Shown: positions 8,211-15,344 of the stretch, one piece after another | Position numbering within the stretch: the stretch's first letter is position 1 | Layout: each line of letters begins with the position of its first letter | Source: CAYTEO01 sp964436825 | GTDB lineage: Bacteria > Krumholzibacteriota > Krumholzibacteriia > LZORAL124-64-63 | Length of the DNA stretch: 15,442 nucleotides | Assembly (NCBI GenBank): GCA_964436825.1 | Contig: CAYTEO010000055.1 | Coordinates: 1 to 15,442, forward strand | Reading direction: 5' to 3' | Position numbers and translations under genes: made by a program | Notes under the pieces: model-generated | Seen by the model: the letters and a program-made list of their open reading frames with translations, nothing else | What the model was told of the DNA's origin: nothing | Database searches by the model: none

Positions 8211-9185
8211 CTACTTCTTCTTGCCCTTCTTGCCGGTCAGGGCGTCCACCTCGGCGCAGGTCTTCTGGACGGCCTTGACCGACGCCCGGAAGGCCTTGCG
8301 CTCCTCGGGGGTCAGCTTGACCTTGACGATCTTCTCGACGCCGTCCTTGCCCAGGATGACCGGCACGCCGATGAAGTGCCCCTTGACGCCGTACTCACCG
8401 TCGCAGAGGGCGCTGACGACCATGATCTTCTTCTTGTCGTAGACGACGGCCTCGAGCATCTCCAGAGCCGACCAGGCCGGGCTGACGAACGCCGAGCCGG
8501 TGCCCAGCAGGCTGACGATCTCGCCGCCCGCCTTGCGGGTGCGGGCCTCGATCTTCTCCAGCTTGGCCTTGCTGACGAACTGCTCCACCGGCAGGCCGGC
8601 GATACGGGCGGTGCTGCGGATCGGCACCATGGAGTCGCCGTGTCCGCCCAGGACCATCGCCTCGACGTTCTCCACCGACACGCCCGCGGCCTGGGCCACG
8701 AAGTAGCGGTAGCGGGCCGAGTCCAGCACGCCCGCCATACCGAACAGGCGGCCGCGCTTGGGACGCAGCTTCTCGTTCAGGCGGTAGACGATGGCGTCCA
8801 GGGGGTTGGCGATGGAGATGACCAGCGCGTTGGGGCAGTACTTCTTGATGCCGGCGGCGACGGCGTCGGTGATCTTCAGGTTGACCGTCAGCAGCTCCTC
8901 GCGGCTCGGCAGGGAGCCGTCGGGGCGCCGGGTCCGGGGCACGCCGGCCGTGTTGATGACGTACTCGGCCCCTTCCAGGGCGCTGTAGTCCTTGGAGGCA
9001 ACGTAGTGGAAGTCGCTGCCGATGACGGCCGACCCCTCGGCCACGTCCAGGCACTTCCCCTCGGCCAGGGCCGGTCCCTTGACGTCGACCAGGCCCACGG
9101 TGCGGGCCAGACGCCGCTTGACGATCTCCTGCAGCAGCACGCCACCGATCATGCCGCCGCCGACCAGTCCGATCTTGCCTACCAT
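8211..9185 (-). CDS. Malate/lactate dehydrogenase family protein with extended specificity loop
   Basis: A 324-residue NAD-dependent 2-hydroxyacid dehydrogenase of the LDH-like MDH group. It probably interconverts malate and oxaloacetate in the cytoplasm. Seen: the nucleotide-binding glycines G9-x-G11-x2-G14; D34 ending beta-2, which favours NAD; R84 in AGVPR, the position that selects dicarboxylic substrate in malate dehydrogenases; R95; N127 in IANPLD; D155/R158 in LDSARYR; and catalytic H182 in GGHGDSMVP. The loop between R84 and R95 is five residues longer than the usual PRKPGMSR-type loop. A Lys-rich tail (KKGKKK) ends the protein. AAGGAGA upstream of the ATG at 9185 supports the start. 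It is a monocistronic unit with its own promoter and terminator. The call is secure at family level; substrate choice is open because of the loop. The gene symbol is left blank for that reason. Confidence 0.93.
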   Translation of the reverse strand: MVGKIGLVGGGMIGGVLLQEIVKRRLARTVGLVDVKGPALAEGKCLDVAEGSAVIGSDFHYVASKDYSALEGAEYVINTAGVPRTRRPDGSLPSREELLTVNLKITDAVAAGIKKYCPNALVISIANPLDAIVYRLNEKLRPKRGRLFGMAGVLDSARYRYFVAQAAGVSVENVEAMVLGGHGDSMVPIRSTARIAGLPVEQFVSKAKLEKIEARTRKAGGEIVSLLGTGSAFVSPAWSALEMLEAVVYDKKKIMVVSALCDGEYGVKGHFIGVPVILGKDGVEKIVKVKLTPEERKAFRASVKAVQKTCAEVDALTGKKGKKK

Positions 9186-9263
9186 GACCGTCTCTCCTTG
9201 CTGGGGTCACACGAAACGCCCGCCGCGCGGGGCGGGATTGGTTGGCATGATTCCGCGTCTGCG

Positions 9264-9293
9264 ATGATAGCCAACTCGTTGGTCGCTTGACAG
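9264..9293 (-). promoter_or_regulatory. Promoter of the dehydrogenase gene with internal palindrome
   Basis: Minus strand: CTGTCA (9293-9288), 18 bases, TATCAT (9269-9264), with a run of six T just upstream (9299-9294) that may act as an UP-like element. The leader to the ATG at 9185 would be about 70 bases. A 12-base palindrome, CCAAC TC GTTGG (9271-9282), fills the spacer, where a bound repressor would block RNA polymerase. Confidence 0.45.
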
Positions 9294-9339
9294 AAAAAAG
9301 TGCTCTCGGTCGCGGGGGATGGCCCCGGTCGGACGTTCG

Positions 9340-10569
9340 TCAGGGACCTTTGCCGGACCGTCTCGGGTCCAGCTCGGGAGCGAGGGGAAGCTCGGTGGCT
9401 GGGATCCCCTCGACGGCGGCATTGAAGATCCGTACCTGGGAGGTCGGATTGTAGTACTTCTCGATGATGTCGATGCAGTTCCGCCTCACCTGCTCGGCGT
9501 CGAGTCCCAGCGAGAACCATTCGTGGATCACGCGGGCCATGTCCTCGACGTCGTCCTTCCGGAAGAACATGCCGTTGTAGCGGGGGATGATGGCCTGGTA
9601 CTCGGGCGCCTGGGTGGTGGGGTCATCGTGTGTGATGACCGGAGTTCCGGACGCCAGGGCATGCATGGCGGTCAAGCCGACGAAGCCCGGTGAGACGCAC
9701 AGTGTCGACATCATCAGCAACGTGGCGATCTCGCGTTCGTCATAGCACGGGCCGTAGAAGCAGACTCTATCGCTCATGCCGTAATCGGCGGCGATCTGCT
9801 CGAGACGTTGCCTCTCGGGGCCGTCGCCGATATAGAGGACATTGGTCTTCAGCCCCTTGCCTTCTAGCAGACGAGCTGCGTCCAACAGCATGTCCAGCTT
9901 CTTCAAGGGGACCAGTCGTCCGATGAAGACCAAGATCGGTAAATCAGGATGGGCGAACAGCTCCCGTCGACGTGAATCGAGATACTGGGGTGTGATGGAC
10001 TCACGTACCTCCTTCTGCTTGTCGTAATCCAGGGAGTTGAACACCATGTAGCATCGATCCGGCGGAAAACCGTGGTCGATCAGCATGTATCGGCCAAGGT
10101 GGCCGAACAGGAGCCATCCGTGGGCCAGGCGATAGAGCAGAAGCTGCAAGGGCAGGAGTGCGTGCTTCTTCTTCGGTCCGTGGCCCCATATCAAAACGCG
10201 TTTCCCTGACAGTCGGGCCAGGATAGCCCCCGTCCAGGTGGTGAAATGTGACAGGTAGCCATAGAGGATGATGGTGTCGATTTCCTTGGATAAGGCCAAG
10301 CGATTGAGACCACGCTGCCAGAGATACTTCCGGAGGAACCAGATATTCTTCAGGAAGCGCCAGCGCAAGCCCCCCTCCTCCACCGGGATGGAGGCTTTCT
10401 GGGGATCGATCAGCTTCATGGCCACAACGGGAGTATCGAGTCCGGAGAATATCGTATATGACGGGTTGGGCGGGGATTGCTGGCACAGCTTTCTGAAGAT
10501 CGCCTCACGAAAGTGGTAGGCGAAAGGGTAGACGACAGCGACCCGTCGGGGAGTTGCGTTGCGGTTCAT
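9340..10569 (-). CDS. GT4-like glycosyltransferase
   Basis: A 409-residue GT-B-fold glycosyltransferase, probably cytoplasmic or membrane-associated, transferring a sugar during surface-glycan assembly. Seen: N-terminal acceptor domain with VAVVYPFAYHFREAIF (about 9-25) and VLIWGHGPKKKHALLP (about 125-140); the linker 'VFNSLDYDKQ'; the C-terminal donor domain opening VFIGRLVPLKKLDMLLDAA (about 214-232); GDGPER (248-253); and SPGFVGLTAMHALASGTPVI (about 293-312). That last block lies where family GT4 carries its E-x7-E motif, but both glutamates are replaced. The ATG at 10569 has AAAGGA 7 bases upstream. It is the last gene of a five-ORF chain of 4-base overlaps. G+C is clearly lower than in the neighbours (32 of 60 bases in 10021-10080) and third positions use A/T far more often, which suggests acquisition by transfer. 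Acceptor and donor are unknown. Confidence 0.85.
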   Translation of the reverse strand: MNRNATPRRVAVVYPFAYHFREAIFRKLCQQSPPNPSYTIFSGLDTPVVAMKLIDPQKASIPVEEGGLRWRFLKNIWFLRKYLWQRGLNRLALSKEIDTIILYGYLSHFTTWTGAILARLSGKRVLIWGHGPKKKHALLPLQLLLYRLAHGWLLFGHLGRYMLIDHGFPPDRCYMVFNSLDYDKQKEVRESITPQYLDSRRRELFAHPDLPILVFIGRLVPLKKLDMLLDAARLLEGKGLKTNVLYIGDGPERQRLEQIAADYGMSDRVCFYGPCYDEREIATLLMMSTLCVSPGFVGLTAMHALASGTPVITHDDPTTQAPEYQAIIPRYNGMFFRKDDVEDMARVIHEWFSLGLDAEQVRRNCIDIIEKYYNPTSQVRIFNAAVEGIPATELPLAPELDPRRSGKGP

Positions 10570-10796
10570 CGCTCGATCCTTTGCTCTGCCGACCGCGCCC
10601 TCTTGCAGGACGCTCCAGAAAGCGGAAACAGTGCCACGAGTGACGGTCGCCTCCGTGCGGGCGACCGCACCCAACGGTGCGGGCCCGTTGCTCCCGGCCT
10701 CCTGCTGACCGGCCCGCGCCTCCCCGGCGCCCGGTCGCGCGGGGAGTCGGGGACGTGGCCGTAGGCGAACTGGCCGTACCGCGAGAACGGACTCAT
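10566..10796 (-). CDS. Doubtful 76-residue ORF in the operon, possibly a gene remnant
   Basis: Unrecognised. The ORF starts with an ATG overlapping the DUF354 stop by 4 bases (ATGA) and stops with a TGA overlapping the glycosyltransferase start by 4 bases, exactly like every other junction in this operon. The product begins MSPFSRYGQFAYGHVPDSP and then becomes Arg/Pro-rich. There is no domain, signal or membrane segment. The first 34 or so codons end almost always in G or C, as in real genes here; later codons do so much less. This could be a true small coupled gene, the truncated 5' end of a lost gene, or a chance open frame in G+C-rich DNA. The Shine-Dalgarno (GGGGGTG) is weak. Confidence 0.3.
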   Translation of the reverse strand: MSPFSRYGQFAYGHVPDSPRDRAPGRRGPVSRRPGATGPHRWVRSPARRRPSLVALFPLSGASCKRARSAEQRIER

Positions 10797-11818
10797 GACG
10801 ACACCCCCAGGATGGTGTCGACGATGTAGGAGACCAGGGGGGCGGGGTCGGGGATGGCGACCTCCGCCTCCCGCTTGGCGACGACGAGACGTTCCGCGAC
10901 GTCGACAGGGGAGGCGAGCATGACCAGCCTTCCCTCCGCGACCAGCGCCTCGTCCACACGGCCGGAGCGGCCGCGGAAGAAGCTGTAGGCGGGGACACCC
11001 AGCAGCGCCGCCTCACGGGTCATGGTCCCGCCGCCGCCGATCACCAGGTCCATGGCGGCGATCATGCTGGGACCGTCGAACACGCGCGAGGGCCGGATCA
11101 CCTCCAGGCCGCCATGGGCCACCAGATAGGCCATCTGATCGTCGCTGCGGGCCAGGTAGACCACTTGGACCTCGGGATGGGCAGTCAGACGATCGAGGAT
11201 GCGATCCAGCAGGAATTCGGCCTCGGGGTTGTGGTAGTGGGCGTTGGTCGCCGGCGGCCGCAGCAGGACACGGATCGCGTCGTTGCGCAGCCCGAGGTCG
11301 GCGGCGACGGAGTCCGGATCGAGGGGGCTGTCGCCCAGATAGAGCTGCTCCTTGAAGCCGGGATAGCGGACCACCTTCGCCGCCGGGATGCCGGCTTCGC
11401 GGCAGCGCCCGTCGTCGATGACCGACGGCAGGAGGATGGCTCGGCAGCCCCAGGCGAACAGCCGGGGGTCCACCCACTCGTAGTCGTACATGGTGATGCT
11501 GGGTACCCCCAGCAGGCGGGAAGCGATGGGCAGGGAACGGGAACCGTGACCGAACGAGACGTCGGCGCGCCAGTCGCGCATGGCAGCTGCGAGGGATACG
11601 GCACGGCGAACGGTGCCGACGGCCTTGCGGAGCATCCCCTTCCCGTACTCCTTCCCGATTCGACGGTAGGGCAGGCCGTACAGGTCCAGCAGGGAGCACG
11701 TGGAGGTGCGGTCCCTGGCCGTGAAGAGCACGTCGTGTCCCCTGCGCTCCAGCTCCCTCGCCAGCGGTTTCATGATCAGGACGTGAGGTCCGTTGTCGGC
11801 ATCGAACCAGATTCTCAT
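10793..11818 (-). CDS. DUF354 family GT-B-like protein
   Basis: A 341-residue protein of the DUF354 family, which resembles UDP-GlcNAc 2-epimerase/MurG-type GT-B proteins and is commonly found in polysaccharide loci. Seen: the opening MRIWFDADNGPHVLIMKPLA (1-20), ERRGHDVLFTARD (24-36), FGHGSRSLPIASRLLGVPSITMYDYEW (about 89-115), LLRPPATNAHYH (185-196) and the nucleotide-sugar-site-like IGGGGTMTREAALLGVPAYSFF (about 260-281). There is no signal peptide or membrane helix, so it is cytoplasmic. Its precise reaction is not established; modification or transfer of a UDP-sugar is an inference from the fold. The ATG at 11818 overlaps the upstream stop by 4 bases and has GGAGG 7 bases before it. Confidence 0.88.
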   Translation of the reverse strand: MRIWFDADNGPHVLIMKPLARELERRGHDVLFTARDRTSTCSLLDLYGLPYRRIGKEYGKGMLRKAVGTVRRAVSLAAAMRDWRADVSFGHGSRSLPIASRLLGVPSITMYDYEWVDPRLFAWGCRAILLPSVIDDGRCREAGIPAAKVVRYPGFKEQLYLGDSPLDPDSVAADLGLRNDAIRVLLRPPATNAHYHNPEAEFLLDRILDRLTAHPEVQVVYLARSDDQMAYLVAHGGLEVIRPSRVFDGPSMIAAMDLVIGGGGTMTREAALLGVPAYSFFRGRSGRVDEALVAEGRLVMLASPVDVAERLVVAKREAEVAIPDPAPLVSYIVDTILGVSS

Positions 11819-13065
11819 GATCCATCCTCCGTTGCGCGGAGGTAGGCGCCGATGGCTCTGAACATCCATGCCTGGTTCCAGCGGGCATGGATGGTTCGGT
11901 TCGTGTAGCGGCGATGGCGCTGGTAGCGGAATCCGCCCCGGCGTTCGTCCCACAGCTCGGCGACGGCCCTGTTCAGCACCCTGCCGGCGAGCGGCAGGGC
12001 GTCGGGGTGCAGGTCCCCCAGGGCCACCAGGGTGATGGTGGTCTGGGCGAACGTGTGGGCGTCCAGGGGCTCGCGGCGATGGACGAAGTAGCGAGCCGTG
12101 CCGTCGGGCTCGACCAGGCGCTGCATGTAGAAGGTCAGGCCGAGTCCGATCTGCTCGGACCAGTCGGTCCGACCCAGTCTCTCGGCCAGGAAGGAGAGCG
12201 TCTGCAGGTTGAAGCCGGTATGGAGGTTGTCGATCCAGGTCCAGTGGTCCGCCTCGCCGTAGATCCACGAGCCGTCGTCACGCTGCTTGAACAGCACGTA
12301 TTCCCCGGACCGGAGGGCGAGTTGCCGATAGACGTCCGCTCGCTCCGGGACGAACTGCGAGGCATGGAGCAGGATCTTGGCCGCGAAGAGGCTGGCGTTG
12401 AAGACGCAGGTGTCATCACGCGGCGAATAGCTGAAGCAGATCCCGTGGCGCTCCTCCCGGCGTTTCAGGTTGTTGTAGACGAACTCGGCCGCGCCCCGGG
12501 CCACCAGGGGGTAGACCGGATGCCGCGAAGCCTCCATGGCGTCCACGACGAAGCTGGTAGCCACCACGGTGGGGTAATAGGGCGGGAGCAGGAACGCCCT
12601 GGATTGCCAGGGGAAGTGGTAGCCCCAGCCGAAGGGGCCGGTGAACTGCATGGGGCCGGACAGGATCCGGGAGGACAGCCCCTCGTGCCGTTCGGCTGGC
12701 TCGATCACCGACGAACCATCCGGACGCGAGGCGCGCGACAGGATCTCGTCCACGAGCCAGTCTCGCCAGCGATCCCGGTCGGGCAGCCAGGGCATGTCCC
12801 CGATGCCATCGAGGAACAGCGCGAGGCCCTTGGGGTTCACCCCGGGTGGGATCCGCAACAGGGGCCGGAGGTCCAGCGGGGAACGCTTCACGCCCTGGAT
12901 CACCAGCAATCTCAGCAGGCGGGAGCGGGACAGGAAGGGGGCCAGCAAGCGGCTGTTGAGGCCGTCGAAGGGGTCGCTTCCCGCGAAGGATCGTGCGGTC
13001 GCCCACGACCAAATGGTGCGAGCGATCTCCCGTAGCCGTTCCCGATCTGGCGACGTGGTTGTCAT
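11815..13065 (-). CDS. Alpha/alpha-toroid protein of polysaccharide loci
   Basis: A 416-residue protein without signal peptide, predicted all-helical. It contains the repeated aromatic Trp/His/Gly motifs of (alpha/alpha)-toroid enzymes such as polysaccharide lyases, epimerases and terpenoid-cyclase-fold proteins. Seen: GPFGWGYHFPWQSR (about 143-156), GSWIYGEADHWTWIDNLHTGFNLQTL (about 265-290, core DNLHTGF), HTFAQTTITLVAL (337-349) and a closing HARWNQAWMFRAIGAYL (about 393-409). To my recollection, proteins with the D-N-x-HTGF and RW-x-QAWMF blocks sit beside bi-domain oxidoreductases in exopolysaccharide clusters and are often mis-named. No proven reaction is known to me. The ATG at 13065 overlaps the oxidoreductase stop by 4 bases; its Shine-Dalgarno is weak (GGCGGAAG), so coupling is likely. 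Confidence 0.75.
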   Translation of the reverse strand: MTTTSPDRERLREIARTIWSWATARSFAGSDPFDGLNSRLLAPFLSRSRLLRLLVIQGVKRSPLDLRPLLRIPPGVNPKGLALFLDGIGDMPWLPDRDRWRDWLVDEILSRASRPDGSSVIEPAERHEGLSSRILSGPMQFTGPFGWGYHFPWQSRAFLLPPYYPTVVATSFVVDAMEASRHPVYPLVARGAAEFVYNNLKRREERHGICFSYSPRDDTCVFNASLFAAKILLHASQFVPERADVYRQLALRSGEYVLFKQRDDGSWIYGEADHWTWIDNLHTGFNLQTLSFLAERLGRTDWSEQIGLGLTFYMQRLVEPDGTARYFVHRREPLDAHTFAQTTITLVALGDLHPDALPLAGRVLNRAVAELWDERRGGFRYQRHRRYTNRTIHARWNQAWMFRAIGAYLRATEDGS

Positions 13066-15248
13066 CGTCTTCCGCCGAGGCTGTCCAGATCCACGGGAAG
13101 GGGTTCACCCGACCGCAGGCTTTCCAGGGCACGCAGGGTCGCCAGGGTCGTGGCGAGCTGCGCGCGGATGGGGATTGCCGGCTTGCCACTGCCGACGGCC
13201 TTGATGAAGGCGTGTATTTCCTGTTGCTGACCCTTGCCCGGAGAGCGCAGGCGCCTGTGCCGCCGCCGGTCGTACAGGTGGACGTCCCGGAAATTGTCGA
13301 TGACGCCGCTCCGCTCGCCGCAGGAGGCCGCGAAACGTTCCTTGGGCAGGGTCCTGGCGCCGCAGGCATGGTAGCTGATGGTGCCCACCGAGCCGTCGGC
13401 AAACTTGATGGACAGCTGCACGTTGTCCTGGGGCAGTCGGTCCTCCGCGTCGTCGACGCAGAGCGCGTAGACGGATGTCGGGTCAGCCCCGCAGATGAAC
13501 TGCATCAGGTCGATGAAGTGGCAGACCTCGCCGATGATCCGGCCGCCGCCCTGTCGGGGATCCTGGATCCAGTGGTCGGGAGGGATGAAGCCGGCGTTGA
13601 TGTCGTAGTGCATGACCAAGGGCCCGTGCGCGGAACCGAAATGGTCGCGCAGCAGCGTCGCGGCACGGCTGAACCGTCGGTTGAAGCCCACCTGGAGGAT
13701 TGGCAGGGGGGCGTCGGTCTCCTCGTCCAGGAAAACCGCGGCGATGTCGCGCAACTGGTCCAGGTCCAGGCAGAGTGGCTTTTCCACGAAGACGTGCTTG
13801 CCGGCGCGCAGGGCGGCCAGCGCGTCCGGCCCGTGGCGATCGTGCCTGGTAGCGATGACGACCGCACGGGTGTCTGGATCGTTCAGGACCTCCTGGACGT
13901 CGGCCGCGGCCTGGCGGAACCCGAAGCGCCGACCGACATCGACGGCGCTGAGGCCGGTGCGGGTGGTGATGGCGGTCAGTTCGACGCGGTCGTGCTTCCG
14001 GAAGAACGGCAGCAGGAACGATTGGGCGTAGGAACCTGCGCCGATGCAGCCCACGCCGATGCGTTTGTCGCCGGTGGCGGCGCCGCCCTCCCGCAGTCGG
14101 ATCGTCGATGTCGTCCGGTGCTGGGCGGGATATTCCAGCAGCACCCCGCAGAACGGTTCGCTGCGCGACGAGATGAGCTGGTAGACCTCCGGGGCCCTGT
14201 CGAACGGGAACCGGTGGGTGACCAGGCTCGCCAGGTCGATCCTACCGGCGGCCTGCATGTCCAGTACCGCTTCCATGTTCCTGCCCTCGGTCCAGCGCAC
14301 GAAGCCGTAGGGGTAGTCCATCCCCCCCTCCTCGTAGGCCGGGTCGTAGCGGCCGGGTCCGTAGGAACAGGAGACGCGGAAGCCGATCTCCTTCTCGTAG
14401 TACTCGGCGCGCGGGAGATCCATGCCCACGGCACCCACGACGACAACGCGGCCCCGCTGGCGGCTGATCCTACCGGCGGTCACGACCGGTTCGTTGCTGC
14501 TCGTGGCGGCGCAGATCAGCACCAGGTCCGCCCCGTGTCCGCGCGTGAACAGAGAGACCGCCTCGTCGATCGAGTCGCGGCCCAGCAGTACCAGCGTCTC
14601 CGCGGCTCCTGCCTTGCGTGCCAGTTCGAGGGCCTCCGGAGAGATGTCCGCCCCCAGCACGCGGCAACCGTGGGCCCTCAGCAGCTGGACGGCGATCTGG
14701 CCGATCAGTCCCAGCCCGATCACCACGGCGTGCTCGCCCAGGGTGGGCTCCGACAGGCGGACCCCCTGCAGGGCGATCGCTCCCAGGGTCGTCATGGCGG
14801 CGGCGTCCAGCGGTACCCCGTCAGGAACGCGGGCCACCAGGTTGACGGGGACCGTGACCTCGTCGGCATGGTTGGCGTAGCCGCCGCCGGCGCACGCCAC
14901 CGGGTCGCCAACCTCGAAACCAGTCACCCCTTCGCCAACCTCGCTGATTTCGCCCGCCAGGCTGTATCCCAGGGGCTGGGCGCCGTGGAGCTTGGCCCTG
15001 ACCTTCTGGAGCGTGTCCCGCAACCCCAGCGACCGGGCCATCTCGATGACCTGCCGGACCTGGTCGGGCCGGGACCGGGCCTTGCCCAGCAGCGACTTGC
15101 GGCCGGTGATGACTTTGTTGCCCTCGGTGCCGGCGCTAACGGCCGAGAAGGCCGTCCTGACACGAACGAATCCGGGCGGCAGGAGTGGCGAGGGCGCCTC
15201 GACGATCGTCACCGATCCGTCGGCCGGTTTCAGGGCGAGAATCTTCAT
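13062..15248 (-). CDS. Bi-domain oxidoreductase (MDR + Gfo/Idh/MocA)
   Basis: A 728-residue cytoplasmic fusion of two NAD(P)-dependent oxidoreductases. Residues 1-375 form a medium-chain dehydrogenase: a GroES-like part with FSAVSAGTEGNK (34-45) where zinc enzymes carry a cysteine ligand, so the unit is probably zinc-free, then the Rossmann motif GLGLIGQIAVQLL (178-190) and D201. Residues about 395-725 form a Gfo/Idh/MocA unit: VGCIGAGSYAQSFLLPFF (399-416), IATRHDRHGPDALAALRAGKHVFVEKPL (about 465-492) with the catalytic-type EKP (K490), and GGGRIIGEVCHFIDLMQF (567-584) with H577. This architecture is typical of sugar-nucleotide or polysaccharide loci; the substrate is not known. The ATG at 15248 is chosen over an in-frame codon at 15311 because homology begins at MKILAL and the longer form would begin at or upstream of the predicted transcript start. 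It is the first gene of the overlap-linked operon. Confidence 0.9.
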   Translation of the reverse strand: MKILALKPADGSVTIVEAPSPLLPPGFVRVRTAFSAVSAGTEGNKVITGRKSLLGKARSRPDQVRQVIEMARSLGLRDTLQKVRAKLHGAQPLGYSLAGEISEVGEGVTGFEVGDPVACAGGGYANHADEVTVPVNLVARVPDGVPLDAAAMTTLGAIALQGVRLSEPTLGEHAVVIGLGLIGQIAVQLLRAHGCRVLGADISPEALELARKAGAAETLVLLGRDSIDEAVSLFTRGHGADLVLICAATSSNEPVVTAGRISRQRGRVVVVGAVGMDLPRAEYYEKEIGFRVSCSYGPGRYDPAYEEGGMDYPYGFVRWTEGRNMEAVLDMQAAGRIDLASLVTHRFPFDRAPEVYQLISSRSEPFCGVLLEYPAQHRTTSTIRLREGGAATGDKRIGVGCIGAGSYAQSFLLPFFRKHDRVELTAITTRTGLSAVDVGRRFGFRQAAADVQEVLNDPDTRAVVIATRHDRHGPDALAALRAGKHVFVEKPLCLDLDQLRDIAAVFLDEETDAPLPILQVGFNRRFSRAATLLRDHFGSAHGPLVMHYDINAGFIPPDHWIQDPRQGGGRIIGEVCHFIDLMQFICGADPTSVYALCVDDAEDRLPQDNVQLSIKFADGSVGTISYHACGARTLPKERFAASCGERSGVIDNFRDVHLYDRRRHRRLRSPGKGQQQEIHAFIKAVGSGKPAIPIRAQLATTLATLRALESLRSGEPLPVDLDSLGGRR

Positions 15249-15280
15249 GGCTTCAGCTTTCCCTCCGGGGCGGGAACAAG

Positions 15281-15300
15281 GTACCGGAAAGAGCCGGTAC
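15281..15300 (-). promoter_or_regulatory. Hairpin in the 5' leader of the polysaccharide operon
   Basis: GTACCGG (15281-15287) and CCGGTAC (15294-15300) form a perfect 7-base-pair stem with a 6-base loop. It starts about 7 bases after the predicted transcription start and lies about 33 bases before the first ATG. It could protect the mRNA 5' end or be a dyad operator. It is too short and T-less for a terminator. Confidence 0.45.
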
Positions 15301-15313
15301 GGATGAACCACAC

Positions 15314-15344
15314 ACTATAAGGGACCCTCGCAGAGCCGTGTCAA
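15314..15344 (-). promoter_or_regulatory. Promoter of the polysaccharide operon
   Basis: Minus strand: a perfect TTGACA -35 (15344-15339) and TATAGT -10 (15319-15314, 5 of 6) with a 19-base spacer, or TTATAG with 18. The predicted start near 15307 gives a leader of about 58 bases before the ATG at 15248. This is the best sigma-70-like match seen in the window. The DNA from 15345 to the window end holds nothing else recognisable apart from a 5-base-pair dyad at 15359-15374. Confidence 0.6.

Noticed and set aside
6687..9290. 867-residue open frame on the plus strand
   Set aside because: It spans antisense to two genuine genes (peptidase and dehydrogenase) and the gap between them. Composition is repetitive Gly/Val/Gln/Asp/His, with no ribosome site.
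9287..9292. Perfect TTGACA on the plus strand as a -35 box
   Set aside because: No -10-like sequence lies 16-18 bases downstream (it reads TCGCGG), and no plus-strand gene follows.
9294..9327. Terminator after the glycosyltransferase (CGGGG/CCCCG stem and TTTTTT run)
   Set aside because: The stem has only 5 base pairs and the T-run begins 13 bases after it, too far for an intrinsic terminator. The T-run is better explained as part of the dehydrogenase promoter.
9340..11016. Glycosyltransferase extended N-terminally to 558 residues
   Set aside because: The extension is Arg/Ser/Pro-rich and overlaps the DUF354 gene out of frame. The fold starts at MNRNATPRRVAVVYPF (10569), preceded by AAAGGA.
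12993..15320. 775-residue open frame on the plus strand
   Set aside because: It is antisense to the bi-domain oxidoreductase. It shows no recognisable domain, and the minus strand is fully explained by conserved dehydrogenase motifs.
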